64,000 bases of DNA, taken from Thermocatellispora tengchongensis (GTDB taxonomy: Bacteria; Actinomycetota; Actinomycetes; Streptosporangiales; Streptosporangiaceae). Position 1 is the first letter of the stretch. Each line of letters starts with the position of its first letter. Location: assembly GCF_014202315.1 (NCBI RefSeq), contig NZ_JACHGN010000011.1, positions 305,261 to 369,260 of the forward strand, given 5' to 3'. A program made the translations under genes and the position numbers. Positions 43,612 through 51,902 of the stretch are shown piece by piece. Under the pieces are notes generated by a model. That model made no database searches. It was not told where the DNA came from and saw nothing but the letters and a program-made list of their open reading frames with translations.

Positions 43612-44292
43612 TCACCGCCAGCTTTCGCGCTGTCGCTGGAGTCCGTCGAGGATCAGGTCGAGTCCGATGTCGAACTCCTCGGCGTACGAGTAGCCGGGTT
43701 TCAGGGCGTGTTCGAGGATCATCTCGGTGAGGTGCGGGAACTCGTCGCGGGGCATCCGCTCCACGAGCGCGCCGGCCACGTCCTCGAGGTCGGCGGAGGA
43801 TTCGAAGGGCAGGCTGAGCTCCTGGATCGTGAACCCGTAGATGTAGCCGTCCAGCACCGAGACCGCGTGTGCCGCGCCGGCGATCGAGAAGCCGCCCGCG
43901 CGCAGGCAGCCGATGACCGCGTTCTGATGGCGCAGGGTCGCGTGGCCGGGGTTCGTCCGTGAGTCCAGCAGGCGGATCGCCCACGGGTGGCGGGTCAGCA
44001 CCTCGCGCATCGAGACCGCCCGCCGTCGCATCGCGGTCCGCCAGTCGATGTCGTCCGGCGGGAGGTCGATCTCGCTGAAGACGAGGTCGACCATGCCGTC
44101 GAGGATCAGGTCCTTGTTGCGGAAGTGGTGGTACAGCGACATGGCCTCGATGCCGAGCCGTTCGGCGAGCCTGCGCATGCTCGGCACGCCGGTGCCGCTC
44201 TCGTCCGCCAGTGCGACCGCCGTGCGAAGCACCAGCTCCTTGGTGAGCCAGTTGCGGCGGGGTGCAGGCGTGCCCGCTGTCTCGGTGGCCAC
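43612..44292 (-). CDS. TetR-family repressor with TetR C-terminal domain
   Basis: 226 aa from GTG 44292, with GGAGG 5 bases upstream. The HTH region is LTKELVLRTAVALADESGTG, then MRRLAERLGIEAMSLYHHFR. This is the class with the long TetR_C_1 ligand domain (VLTRHPWAIRLLDSRTNPGH, LDGYIYGFTIQELSLPFESS). The divergent NAD(P)-binding gene and the two palindromes between them make it a local repressor. Ligand unknown. Confidence 0.93.
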   Translation of the reverse strand: MATETAGTPAPRRNWLTKELVLRTAVALADESGTGVPSMRRLAERLGIEAMSLYHHFRNKDLILDGMVDLVFSEIDLPPDDIDWRTAMRRRAVSMREVLTRHPWAIRLLDSRTNPGHATLRHQNAVIGCLRAGGFSIAGAAHAVSVLDGYIYGFTIQELSLPFESSADLEDVAGALVERMPRDEFPHLTEMILEHALKPGYSYAEEFDIGLDLILDGLQRQRESWR

Positions 44293-44324
44293 GGAATCCT
44301 CCTGCCTGGTCTGCTGTGGACGGC

Positions 44325-44366
44325 TTGACAACCTTACACCGCAAGGCTCTACCCTTACAGCGTAAG
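44325..44366. promoter_or_regulatory. Promoter with twin TetR operators
   Basis: TTGACA (44325-44330) with TACCCT (44350-44355) 19 bp later is a possible promoter for the rightward gene. Two related palindromes cover it: CTTACACCGCAAG (44333-44345) and CTTACAGCGTAAG (44354-44366), the second with perfect 5-bp arms. They start 21 bp apart, about two helical turns. Binding would block both divergent genes. Confidence 0.7.
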
Positions 44367-44399
44367 TCGCAGGGATGGCGGCGAGCGGAGGAGAGGGCC

Positions 44400-45134
44400 A
44401 TGCAACCGATGGGTTCGAACGAGGCCGGCAAGCCGGGCACGGGGAAGAGAGTGTGCATCGTCGGCGCGTCCGGGAAGCTCGGGCGCTACATGGTGCGGCA
44501 CGCGCTGGACCGCGGGTACGAGGTCGTGGGCGTCTGCCGCGAGAAGAGCGTGCCCAAGCTCGCCGAGTTCGAGGGACGGATCACGGTGATCCCCGGAGCG
44601 ACCGACGACCGTGAGGTCATCGCTCGGGCGGTGAGCGGATGCGACGCCGTCCTCACGGTGCTCGTGCCGTGGGGGATGAAGCACTACGCCTCCGGCACCG
44701 CCCAGGCCGTGCTCGACCACGCGCGTCCGGGCGCCCGCCTGGTGTTCTCCTGCGGCTGGCACATCAGCCGCGACGGGAAGGACGTCTACTCCTGGAAGTT
44801 CAAGGCGTTCGCGGCCGTGTTCGGGCGGCTGGCCAAGCTCGCCCGCGTCGTTGACGTGGACGACCAGGTGGAGGCGTGCCGGAGGATCTTCGCCAGTGAC
44901 ACCCGCTGGACGGTCGTGCGCGGCAGCGACCTGGAGGAGGGCGAAAGCCAGGGCCTGCCGGTGTGGAGCCGGCACGTGGGCGACCCTTGTCTCGCCAGCA
45001 ACCTGACCCGTCGCGTGGATTTCGCCCTGTTCATGGTGGAGGCGGTGGAGAACGACGCCCTCGTCCACGAGGCCCCGGCCATCGTCGGCCGGCTGACTCC
45101 ATCGGCCCTCGCCCACGCCCACAGTCCGGCCTGA
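44400..45134 (+). CDS. NAD(P)-binding NmrA/isoflavone-reductase-like protein
   Basis: 244 aa from ATG 44400, with GGAGGAGAGG upstream. Rossmann motif VCIVGASGKLGRYMVRHALD at the N-terminus, followed by VVGVCREKSVPKLAEFEGR, AVLTVLVPWG and VFSCGWHISRDGKDVYSWKF. It lacks the classical SDR YxxxK arrangement, as in NmrA-like proteins, so it may sense NAD(P) or reduce an aldehyde or quinone. It is under the divergent TetR, so a substrate or related compound probably induces it. The remaining C-terminal ~80 residues are not distinctive. Confidence 0.88.
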   Translation: MQPMGSNEAGKPGTGKRVCIVGASGKLGRYMVRHALDRGYEVVGVCREKSVPKLAEFEGRITVIPGATDDREVIARAVSGCDAVLTVLVPWGMKHYASGTAQAVLDHARPGARLVFSCGWHISRDGKDVYSWKFKAFAAVFGRLAKLARVVDVDDQVEACRRIFASDTRWTVVRGSDLEEGESQGLPVWSRHVGDPCLASNLTRRVDFALFMVEAVENDALVHEAPAIVGRLTPSALAHAHSPA

Positions 45135-45216
45135 GCGTCGGCACCTCCTTCACAGCTCGCTCACAACGCGAGAAAGAGCGTGGCAAGCCCGCGCCGACAC
45201 AGACGGGAAAAGCGTT

Positions 45217-45897
45217 ATGAACGCAAACAGGCGGGCAACCGCGATCGCAGGCGCGCTGGTCATCGCGGGCATGATCGCCGGTGGACTGAGTGTCGTCCCC
45301 GCCATCGAGGAGCCGAACTTCCTCGAACTCGTTTCCGCGCACGAGAACCAGGTCATCACCGGCGCGCTTTTTCAGTTCCTCATGATCCCCGCCTACGTCG
45401 GGTTCGCGCTGTGCCTGTACCCGGCGTTGAGGACGGCGAGTGAAGCGCTCAGCCTGGGCTTCCTCGGATTCAGGCTGATCGCGGCGGCGTTCCATTTCGT
45501 AGGCGTGATCCTCTTGCCCTTGTTCCTTGTGCTGAGCGAGGAATACGCCCAGGCCGGCGCTGCGGGCGCGCCCCACCTTGAGGTCTTGGGCGAGTTGCTG
45601 CGGAGGGCGCGCGACCTGGTGAACCATGTCGCATTGATCGTCTCGCTGAACCTCGGAGACCTCCTGCTGTTCTGCATTCTGTATCGGGCGAGGTTCGTCC
45701 CCCGCTGGTTGTCCGTGTGGGGACTTCTCGGGGCCGCATCGGCCGTGCTGGCCAGCTTCCTGGTGCTGGTTCGCCTGACCGATGTCGTCACGCCGTTCTA
45801 CCTGGCCATGAACGCGCCACTGGCGCTGCAGACCCTGGTCCTGGCCATATGGTTGATCGCACGAGGCTTCGCGGGCGTCGGCGTGAAGGCGGCCTGA
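45217..45897 (+). CDS. DUF4386 membrane protein
   Basis: 226 aa from ATG 45217, after GGGAAAAGCG. Six hydrophobic helices in the DUF4386 order: the first (ATAIAGALVIAGMIAGGLSV), FQFLMIPAYVGFALCLYPAL, FRLIAAAFHFVGVILLPLFL, LNLGDLLLFCILYRARFVPR, WGLLGAASAVLASFLVLVRL and NAPLALQTLVLAIWLIARGF. The polar loop between helices 3 and 4 contains the helix-break SEEYAQAGAA. The function of the family is unknown. It follows the NmrA-like gene by 82 bp and may share its transcript. Confidence 0.88.
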   Translation: MNANRRATAIAGALVIAGMIAGGLSVVPAIEEPNFLELVSAHENQVITGALFQFLMIPAYVGFALCLYPALRTASEALSLGFLGFRLIAAAFHFVGVILLPLFLVLSEEYAQAGAAGAPHLEVLGELLRRARDLVNHVALIVSLNLGDLLLFCILYRARFVPRWLSVWGLLGAASAVLASFLVLVRLTDVVTPFYLAMNAPLALQTLVLAIWLIARGFAGVGVKAA

Positions 45898-46021
45898 TCG
45901 GGCGCCGCACGACGTCCGCGTTCTGCACCGCCGCCTCGAATGAGTTGGGGGGTACTCATGCGGCGGACGCCGCGCCCGGCCGAAAGTGGCGGGTAAGCAC
46001 GTCGCAAGCACCCTTCGAAGA

Positions 46022-46936
46022 ATGGCTGCCATGACCCACTCCCCTGCCGCCGGCCTGGCCGTGTCGATCCGGCGGTGTGCCCTCCTCGTCCTCACGCTGG
46101 CCGTGACCGCCGGATGCGGCCTGACCGGCGGCGGCGCCGCACCCGACCCTCCATCGACCGCCCAGGCCACGTCGGATGCCACCCCGGCGGCCGAACGGAG
46201 CACCCCCGCCGTGACGGAAAGCGCGCCGGCCGAGACCGCGACCGGGCCGGAAACGACTGGCGGAAGCGACGGAACCACCGGGACGGCCGTGTCGCCCGGC
46301 GGCGTCCTCACCGACGGCAGCACGGTCTCGGCCGAGCTCACCCGGGCCGGGCAGAAGCACGAGTTCACCCTGCGGCTCGGCGACGCCAGGGAGTTCTACG
46401 TCGCCGACATGCAGGGATCCGGCATCCGGTTGCAGGTGTTCTCCGAGGTGGACGGGCAGCCGCTCGGCCCGTCCCCGGCCGCGCTCGACTACGGGACCAC
46501 GATCTTCAAGCTCACCAAGGCGGGCGGGCACCGGCTGGAGATCTGGGGCGACACCAACGTCATCGGCCCGTACAGCTTCCGGATCGCGACCGTCAAGGTC
46601 CGCACCTTCCCCGCGACGATCGGCCTGAAGATCGGCGCGGGCAGCCCCGACGGCGCCGGGCAGCTCGACGTCCCGGGCCGGATCGACCGCTTCGAGTTCG
46701 ACGCGGACGGCGCCCCGGCCATCAAGGTCCTGGGCGGCGCCGGGGCGTGCCCCGTCCTGGAGATGGAACTGTACGACGCCGCGGAGCGGAACGTCGCCAC
46801 CGCCCGCCAGCCCTTCCCGCTGTGCGGCTACGAGTTCGACATCCCGCTGTCCGGCGACGGCCGCTACGCGCTGGTCGTCAGGTCGGGCACGGCGAAGACC
46901 GGGGCGTACTCCTTCCAGATCGTGCGCGCGGGCTGA
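46022..46936 (+). CDS. Secreted lipoprotein of unknown function
   Basis: About 304 aa from ATG 46022 (ATG 46031 also possible; the ribosome site is poor). Lipoprotein signal CALLVLTLAVTAGCGLTGGG, then a ~70-residue Thr/Ser/Ala/Pro-rich linker, then a beta-rich domain (FTLRLGDAREFYVADMQGSG, GHRLEIWGDTNVIGPYSFRI, FPLCGYEFDIPLSGDGRYAL, GAYSFQIVRAG). The two repeats of the form ...YSF(R/Q)I resemble the bacterial pre-peptidase C-terminal beta-sandwich. No enzyme motif. It converges with the Ser/Thr kinase, which has its own extracellular beta domain. Confidence 0.78.
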   Translation: MAAMTHSPAAGLAVSIRRCALLVLTLAVTAGCGLTGGGAAPDPPSTAQATSDATPAAERSTPAVTESAPAETATGPETTGGSDGTTGTAVSPGGVLTDGSTVSAELTRAGQKHEFTLRLGDAREFYVADMQGSGIRLQVFSEVDGQPLGPSPAALDYGTTIFKLTKAGGHRLEIWGDTNVIGPYSFRIATVKVRTFPATIGLKIGAGSPDGAGQLDVPGRIDRFEFDADGAPAIKVLGGAGACPVLEMELYDAAERNVATARQPFPLCGYEFDIPLSGDGRYALVVRSGTAKTGAYSFQIVRAG

Positions 46937-46968
46937 CGGTGTTCGCACGCCGGACGGCCGGCCGTCAG
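46933..46968. terminator. Stem between convergent lipoprotein and kinase genes
   Basis: CTGACGG (46933-46939) and CCGTCAG (46962-46968) are complementary, with a further self-complementary ACGGCCGGCCGT inside. It spans the stop codons of both genes, so it can end both transcripts. Confidence 0.5.
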
Positions 46969-48482
46969 GAGCGGCGCAGCGTCCCGCGGTATTCCAGGGC
47001 GCTCGCGCCCTCCTGGCCGGCGAACTCCATGGTGCCGGAAGGCCCCAGCGTCAGGGTCGCGTCGCCGCCGACGCACTGACCCACCTGTGCCACGGTCAGC
47101 TCCAGGACATTCGGGCCCCTGGTCCGGGTCGGCGTCGCCTGATGCTCGCAGTCGCCGATCACCATCGTCGCGGTGGACTCGCCGGCCGTCAGGGTGATGG
47201 CGACGTCCCTGGTCTCCTCGCGCTCGTCGGCGGAGACGATCCGGCCCGTCCAGGTCCCGGCGAAGGCGGGCGGGACCCGGACGGCACCGGCCGGCGCCTC
47301 GGCGCCGCCCGTCTCCGGCGCGCTCTCGCCTTCGGCCGCGCCGGGAGCCCGGCTCGCCTCATCGCCGGCCGTCCGGTTCGTCGCGCCGCCGGTCACCTGG
47401 CCGGTCGTGCCGTCGCCGGACGCGGTCCCGCCGATCGTCCCCGTCGCGTACAGCACGCCGATCGTCGCCGCCGCGGCCGCAACGGCGACCGCCATCGCGA
47501 CCCGCGCGGCGCGGCCCGGCCTCCCCTCCTTGGCGGCCGGGCCGGTGCCGGGCTGGGTGGTGAAGGACGCAGGGGCGACGTCCGCGCGGGTCCCGGGCCC
47601 GGTGTCCTGGGCGGCCGGCCGATGCCAGTCCGGCGGCAGGTACGCGGTGGGGACCGGCCCCACGTCCGCCACCGTCACCGTGGGCGATCCAGGATCGACG
47701 AGGCGGATCAGGAGCGACCGGGCGGAGGGCCGCGAACGCGGGTCCTTGGCCAGGCATCCGGCCAGGACCGGCAGCAGGCCGGGAGGAACGCCGGTGAGGT
47801 CCGGGTCCTGATGGAGGATGCGGTTGAACACCGCGGCCACGGTGTCGTTGCCGAACGGCGCCCGGCCCGTCGCGGCGTACGCCATGGTGGACGCCCAGGC
47901 GAACACGTCGGCCGCGGGCGAGGCGGGCGCTCCGCCGAGTTGCTCCGGCGCCATGTACGGCGGCGTGCCCGCCAGCGCCGACGTGCCCGTCTCGGCGTCC
48001 AGCGGCCGCGCGATCCCGAAGTCGACCACGCGTGGCCCGTCCGGCCCCAGCAGCACGTTGGCCGGCTTGAAGTCGCGGTGGACGACGCGGGCGGCATGGA
48101 TGGCGGCGAGCGCGGACGCGGTGCCGACGGCCAGGCGGTCGAGATCGCCCTCGCGCAACGGGCCGCCGGTGCGCACCCGCTCCTGCAGCGAGGGCCCCGC
48201 GACGAACTCGCTCACGACGTACGGATCCGGCCGGTCGAGGTCCACCGCCAGGACCCGGGCCGTGCAGAAGGGGGCCACCCGGCGGGCCGCCTCCAGCTCC
48301 CTGGCCAGACGGCGCCGCGTGGCGGGCTCGGCGCCGCCCTTGAGAACCTTGATCGCGACGGCACGGCCGGCCTGGTCGCGCCCCTCGTACACGATCCCCT
48401 GCCCGCCTTCGCCCAGGCGCCGCACGACGCGGAACACTCCCAGCTCGCGCGGATCTCCAGGCTCCAGCGGCCCAGCGGGCAT
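46965..48482 (-). CDS. Transmembrane Ser/Thr protein kinase (PknB type)
   Basis: 505 aa. Kinase domain residues ~15-265: glycine loop LGEGGQGIVYEGRD, Lys in VAIKVLK, catalytic HRDFKPANVLLGPDGPRVVD, DFG as VDFGIARPL and the activation end GTPPYMAPEQLGG. A proline-rich juxtamembrane stretch leads to a membrane helix (VAMAVAVAAAAATIGVLYAT, ~residue 345). A Gly/Ala/Thr-rich linker and a ~95-residue extracellular domain with two Cys (VIGDCEHQ, VGQCVGG) complete it. It lacks PASTA repeats. The outer domain is of a type seen on many actinomycete kinases; its ligand is unknown. Confidence 0.94.
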   Translation of the reverse strand: MPAGPLEPGDPRELGVFRVVRRLGEGGQGIVYEGRDQAGRAVAIKVLKGGAEPATRRRLARELEAARRVAPFCTARVLAVDLDRPDPYVVSEFVAGPSLQERVRTGGPLREGDLDRLAVGTASALAAIHAARVVHRDFKPANVLLGPDGPRVVDFGIARPLDAETGTSALAGTPPYMAPEQLGGAPASPAADVFAWASTMAYAATGRAPFGNDTVAAVFNRILHQDPDLTGVPPGLLPVLAGCLAKDPRSRPSARSLLIRLVDPGSPTVTVADVGPVPTAYLPPDWHRPAAQDTGPGTRADVAPASFTTQPGTGPAAKEGRPGRAARVAMAVAVAAAAATIGVLYATGTIGGTASGDGTTGQVTGGATNRTAGDEASRAPGAAEGESAPETGGAEAPAGAVRVPPAFAGTWTGRIVSADEREETRDVAITLTAGESTATMVIGDCEHQATPTRTRGPNVLELTVAQVGQCVGGDATLTLGPSGTMEFAGQEGASALEYRGTLRRS

Positions 48483-48544
48483 CAGCCCCTCCTAGCGCGT
48501 CGTGCGAGCCTCATCGCCGAGGTTTCTGCAATATAGCCGGACAG

Positions 48545-48630
48545 GGCCGGGGCGCGGCAGCGCCTCGGCGCGCGGCAGGAGGACCCGCCCGGCCTCGGTG
48601 AGCAGTGCGCCCCGCGGGGTGCGCGAGCAT
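48545..48630 (-). pseudogene. LysR HTH fragment
   Basis: Reading leftward, one frame gives RTPRGALLTEAGRVLLPRAE, which is the wing-to-linker segment of a LysR protein (normally RTPRGVRLTEAGRVLLPHA). The helix-turn-helix before it and the sensor domain after it are missing. It lies in the 212-bp gap between the kinase and fructokinase genes. A relic of ~30 codons only. Confidence 0.5.
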
Positions 48631-48694
48631 GCTCTCGGACCGCCCTCTCCTGACCCGGCCGGAACCTGCTCACGATCGGCACCCGTTCGGCGCG

Positions 48695-49648
48695 TCAGAT
48701 CATCGGGGCACCGGCGAAATCCGTGGCCCACGGCGGGTTGGCGCCGACGACGGCGCAGGTGCGGGCCGCGACGGCCGCGCCGAAGGAGGCCGCGTCCACC
48801 ACGACGCCGAACTGGACGTCGTCCAGCCGGCCGCCGAGGTGCCCGTCCCTGCCGAGCCGGTGCAGGAACCCCGCGGTGAACGAGTCCCCCGCGCCGACGG
48901 TGTCCACGACCTGCGTCACCACGGCGGGGACCTCGGCCCGCCGCCCGCGCTGGGAGACCAGCGCCCCGCCCTCGCCCAACGTCACCACGACCAAGGCGGC
49001 ACCCGCCTCGTGCAGGGCGTCACAGGAGGCCGCCAAAGGCCGGCCCGGCCAGACATGGGCGAGATCGTCCGCGCTCAGCTTGATCAGATCGGCCACCGCG
49101 CACCAGCGCGGCAGCGCGGTGCGGTAGGTGGCCGGATCCACCAGCGCCGGCCGTACGTTGGGGTCGATCGAGATCGTGGCGGAACGTGCCGCCCGGCCCA
49201 GGAACTCCTCCACCAGGCGGCCGCCCGGGGGCCGCACCAGCGCGAGCGATCCGGTGTGCAGGCACGACACCCCGTCCAGGCGCAGCCGGTGCAGCTCCGC
49301 GGCGCTCCAGGCCCAGTCGGCCGTCCCCTCGGCATGGAAGGTGTAGTCCGCCCGGCCGTCGCCGTCGAGCGCGGCGACGGCCAGCGTGCTCGGCTCGGAC
49401 GCCGTCACGCAGTCGCTCAGGTCGACGCCGGAGGCCCGCAGGTGGGCGCGGAACACCTCGCCGAACACGTCGCGCGACAGGCGGCCGAGGAACCTGGTCC
49501 GGGTGCCGAGCCGGGCCAGTGCCACCGCGGTGTTGGCGGGACCGCCGCCCGGCAGCAGGCGGAGGGTCAGCTCGCCGTCCTCGGGGCGGCCTTCGGCGAA
49601 GGCGTCCGCGACACATTCGCCGAGCACGGCGACCTCAGTCATGAGCAT
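48695..49648 (-). CDS. PfkB-family sugar kinase, probable fructokinase
   Basis: 317 aa from ATG 49648 (MLMTEVAVLGE), with GGAAAGG 2 bases upstream; ATG 49642 is second choice. PfkB signatures: GGGPANTAVALARLG near residue 40, and VDTVGAGDSFTAGFLHRLGR near 250, where Asp is the catalytic base. Residue patterns such as STLAVAALDGDGRADYTF fit ribokinase-like fructokinases. It is divergent from the fructose-type binding-protein gene with shared operators, so ATP-dependent phosphorylation of imported fructose is the likely role. Confidence 0.9.
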   Translation of the reverse strand: MLMTEVAVLGECVADAFAEGRPEDGELTLRLLPGGGPANTAVALARLGTRTRFLGRLSRDVFGEVFRAHLRASGVDLSDCVTASEPSTLAVAALDGDGRADYTFHAEGTADWAWSAAELHRLRLDGVSCLHTGSLALVRPPGGRLVEEFLGRAARSATISIDPNVRPALVDPATYRTALPRWCAVADLIKLSADDLAHVWPGRPLAASCDALHEAGAALVVVTLGEGGALVSQRGRRAEVPAVVTQVVDTVGAGDSFTAGFLHRLGRDGHLGGRLDDVQFGVVVDAASFGAAVAARTCAVVGANPPWATDFAGAPMI

Positions 49649-49743
49649 GGCCTTTCCAAGATCGGGGGTCATGTTGCCGGCTTGTTACCGCCGCAGAGCA
49701 TTGACGTTTCGTCGCCGAGAGTTCATCATCACTTCCCAACGGA

Positions 49744-49773
49744 TGTCAACGATGACATAGGTCAACGATGACA
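49744..49773. promoter_or_regulatory. Tandem LacI-type operators of the fructan locus
   Basis: TGTCAACGATGACA (49744-49757) has TGTCA/TGACA arms. GGTCAACGATGACA (49760-49773) repeats it with one change and 16 bp spacing. Both lie in the 156-bp gap between the divergent kinase and binding-protein genes, 32 bp before the latter start. TGTCAnCGnTGACA-like palindromes are typical LacI-family sites, and the locus encodes a LacI protein. Confidence 0.75.
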
Positions 49774-49804
49774 TTCCGGATCCCCCCACAGAACAGGGAG
49801 TTCC

Positions 49805-50821
49805 ATGTCTCCACGGCTTCGTACCATCGGCGTTCTGGCCGCTTCCGTCGCCTTCGCCGCCACCACCCTGACCGGCTGCGGGGGCAGCGGCGAGAGTGCG
49901 TCCACCGGCGCCTCCACGTCCGCCGCCGTGAAGGTGGGCCTCATCACCAAGACCGAGACCAACCCGTTCTTCGTCAAGATGAAGGAGGGCGCCGAGTCCG
50001 CGGCCAAGCAGTACGGCGCCGAGCTGCTGACAGCGGCGGGCAAGTTCGACGGCGACAACGCCGGCCAGATCACCGCGATCGAGAACATGGTCGCCGCCGG
50101 CGTGAAGGGCATCCTGATCACGCCCAGCGATTCCAAGGCGATCGTCCCCGCGATCCAGAAGGCACGATCCGCCGGTGTGCTGGTCATCGCGCTGGACAGC
50201 CCGACCGAGCCGCAGGAGGCCACCGACGCGCTGTTCGCCACCGACAACTTCAAGGCCGGGGAACTGATCGGCCGGTACGCCAAGGCGGCCATGGCCGGCA
50301 AACCCGCCAAGATCGCCACGCTCGACCTGGCGCCGGGCGTCGCCGTCGGGCAACTCCGTCACGACGGCTTCCTCAAGGGCTTCGGGGTCGCCGAGGGCGA
50401 CCCGTCCATCGTCTGCTCCCAGGACACCGGCGGCGACCAGGCCAAGGGCCAGACCGCGATGGAGAACTGCCTGCAGAAGGCGCCCGACATCAACGTCGTC
50501 TACACCATCAACGAGCCTGCCGCGCTGGGCGCCTACACCGCGCTGAAGGCCAAGGGGCGGGAGAAGGAGGTGCTGATCGTCTCGGTGGACGGTGGCTGCA
50601 CCGGCACCAAGGCCGTCCAGTCCGGCCAGATCGCCGCGACCTCGCAGCAGTACCCGCTGAAGATGGCCGAGAGCGGGGTGAAGGCCGTCGTCGACTACGC
50701 CAAGGGAGGAGCCAAGACCTCCGGTTACACCGATACCGGTGTCACGCTGATCACCGACAAGCCCGCGACCGGCGTCGAGGCCAAGGACACCGCCTTCGGC
50801 CTCGCCAACTGCTGGGGCTGA
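49805..50821 (+). CDS. Fructose-type ABC sugar-binding lipoprotein (FrcB-like)
   Basis: 338 aa. Lipoprotein signal ending TTLTGCGGSG. The body is the ribose/fructose binding family (peripla_BP_4): VGLITKTETNPFFVKMKEGA, ITAIENMVAAGVKGILITPS, VIALDSPTEPQEATDALFAT, ATLDLAPGVAVGQLRHDGFL and VYTINEPAALGAYTALKAKG. Order binding protein, permease, ATPase, LacI matches rhizobial frc loci. A hydrolysed levan or inulin product (fructose) is the likely ligand given the GH32 gene in the same run. Confidence 0.93.
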   Translation: MSPRLRTIGVLAASVAFAATTLTGCGGSGESASTGASTSAAVKVGLITKTETNPFFVKMKEGAESAAKQYGAELLTAAGKFDGDNAGQITAIENMVAAGVKGILITPSDSKAIVPAIQKARSAGVLVIALDSPTEPQEATDALFATDNFKAGELIGRYAKAAMAGKPAKIATLDLAPGVAVGQLRHDGFLKGFGVAEGDPSIVCSQDTGGDQAKGQTAMENCLQKAPDINVVYTINEPAALGAYTALKAKGREKEVLIVSVDGGCTGTKAVQSGQIAATSQQYPLKMAESGVKAVVDYAKGGAKTSGYTDTGVTLITDKPATGVEAKDTAFGLANCWG

Positions 50822-50903
50822 GCCGGCCCGTCCGCCCGACGGCCGAGCCACGCCCCGCCGATCGGTCCGGCCGTCACCGCCCCCCTTCTTTCAAGGACCT
50901 CTC

Positions 50904-51902
50904 ATGACGGCGACAACCACCACTCAGACTCCCCTGGCCAACGAGCCGTCACCGGCGCGCAGGCTCCTGCTCACGCCCACCGCCGGTCCGCTCGCCGCCC
51001 TCGTCCTGGCCTGCGTCTTCTTCTCCTTCAGCACCGACCAGTTCCTGAGCGGCGGCAACTTCTCCTTGATCATTCAGCAGGTCATGGTGGTCGGCACGCT
51101 GGCCATCGGCCAGACGCTGATCATCCTGACCGCCGGGATCGACCTGTCCAACGGCGCGGTCATGGCCTTCGGCGGCATCGTCATGGCCAAGCTGGCCGTC
51201 GACAGCGGCCTGCCGCCGCTGCTGGCCATCACCGCCGGACTGGCCGTCTGCGCGGGCTTCGGCCTGATCAACGGCCTGCTGGTGACCAGGATCTCGCTGC
51301 CGCCGTTCATCGTCACCCTCGGCATGCTCAACGTGGTCTTCGCGCTCACCCACATCTACTCGCAAGACCAGACCGTCACCGGGCTGCCCGCCCCCCTGAC
51401 CTTCCTCGGACAGACCTTCAGCATCGGTGACACCGCCGTCACCTACGGCTCGGTCCTCATGATCGGCCTGTTCCTGTTCTTCGCCTACCTGCTCAGCCAG
51501 ACCGCCTGGGGCCGCCACGTCTACGCGCTCGGCAACAGCCCCGAGGTGGCCCGGCTGACCGGCATCAGGACCGCACGGCTGACCGTCGGCGTCTACACGC
51601 TCGCCGGCCTGGTGTACGGGATGGCGGCCCTGCTCCTGGTCTCCCGCACGGGGGTCGGCGATCCGCAGGCCGGGCAGACCGACAACCTCGACAGCATCAC
51701 CGCCGTCGTCCTGGGCGGCACCAGCCTGTTCGGCGGGCGTGGCCTGGTGATCGGCAGCCTGATCGGAGCGCTGATCGTGGGCGTCTTCCGCAACGGCCTG
51801 CAGCTGATGGGCGTCCCGTCCATCTACCAGACCCTGATCACCGGCATCCTCGTCATCCTCGCCGTCACCGTCGATCAGCTCTCCCGCAGGAGGACCCGAT
51901 GA
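50904..51902 (+). CDS. Fructose-type ABC transporter permease (FrcC-like)
   Basis: 332 aa with the ~9-10 helices of RbsC-like permeases: FSLIIQQVMVVGTLAIGQTL, LTAGIDLSNGAVMAFGGIVM (conserved GIDLSxG), GLINGLLVTRISLPPFIVTL and VLGGTSLFGGRGLVIGSLIG. It overlaps the ATPase gene by 4 bp. The N-terminal tail (residues 1-20) is hydrophilic. Forms a homodimer with the next gene's ATPase. Confidence 0.95.
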   Translation: MTATTTTQTPLANEPSPARRLLLTPTAGPLAALVLACVFFSFSTDQFLSGGNFSLIIQQVMVVGTLAIGQTLIILTAGIDLSNGAVMAFGGIVMAKLAVDSGLPPLLAITAGLAVCAGFGLINGLLVTRISLPPFIVTLGMLNVVFALTHIYSQDQTVTGLPAPLTFLGQTFSIGDTAVTYGSVLMIGLFLFFAYLLSQTAWGRHVYALGNSPEVARLTGIRTARLTVGVYTLAGLVYGMAALLLVSRTGVGDPQAGQTDNLDSITAVVLGGTSLFGGRGLVIGSLIGALIVGVFRNGLQLMGVPSIYQTLITGILVILAVTVDQLSRRRTR

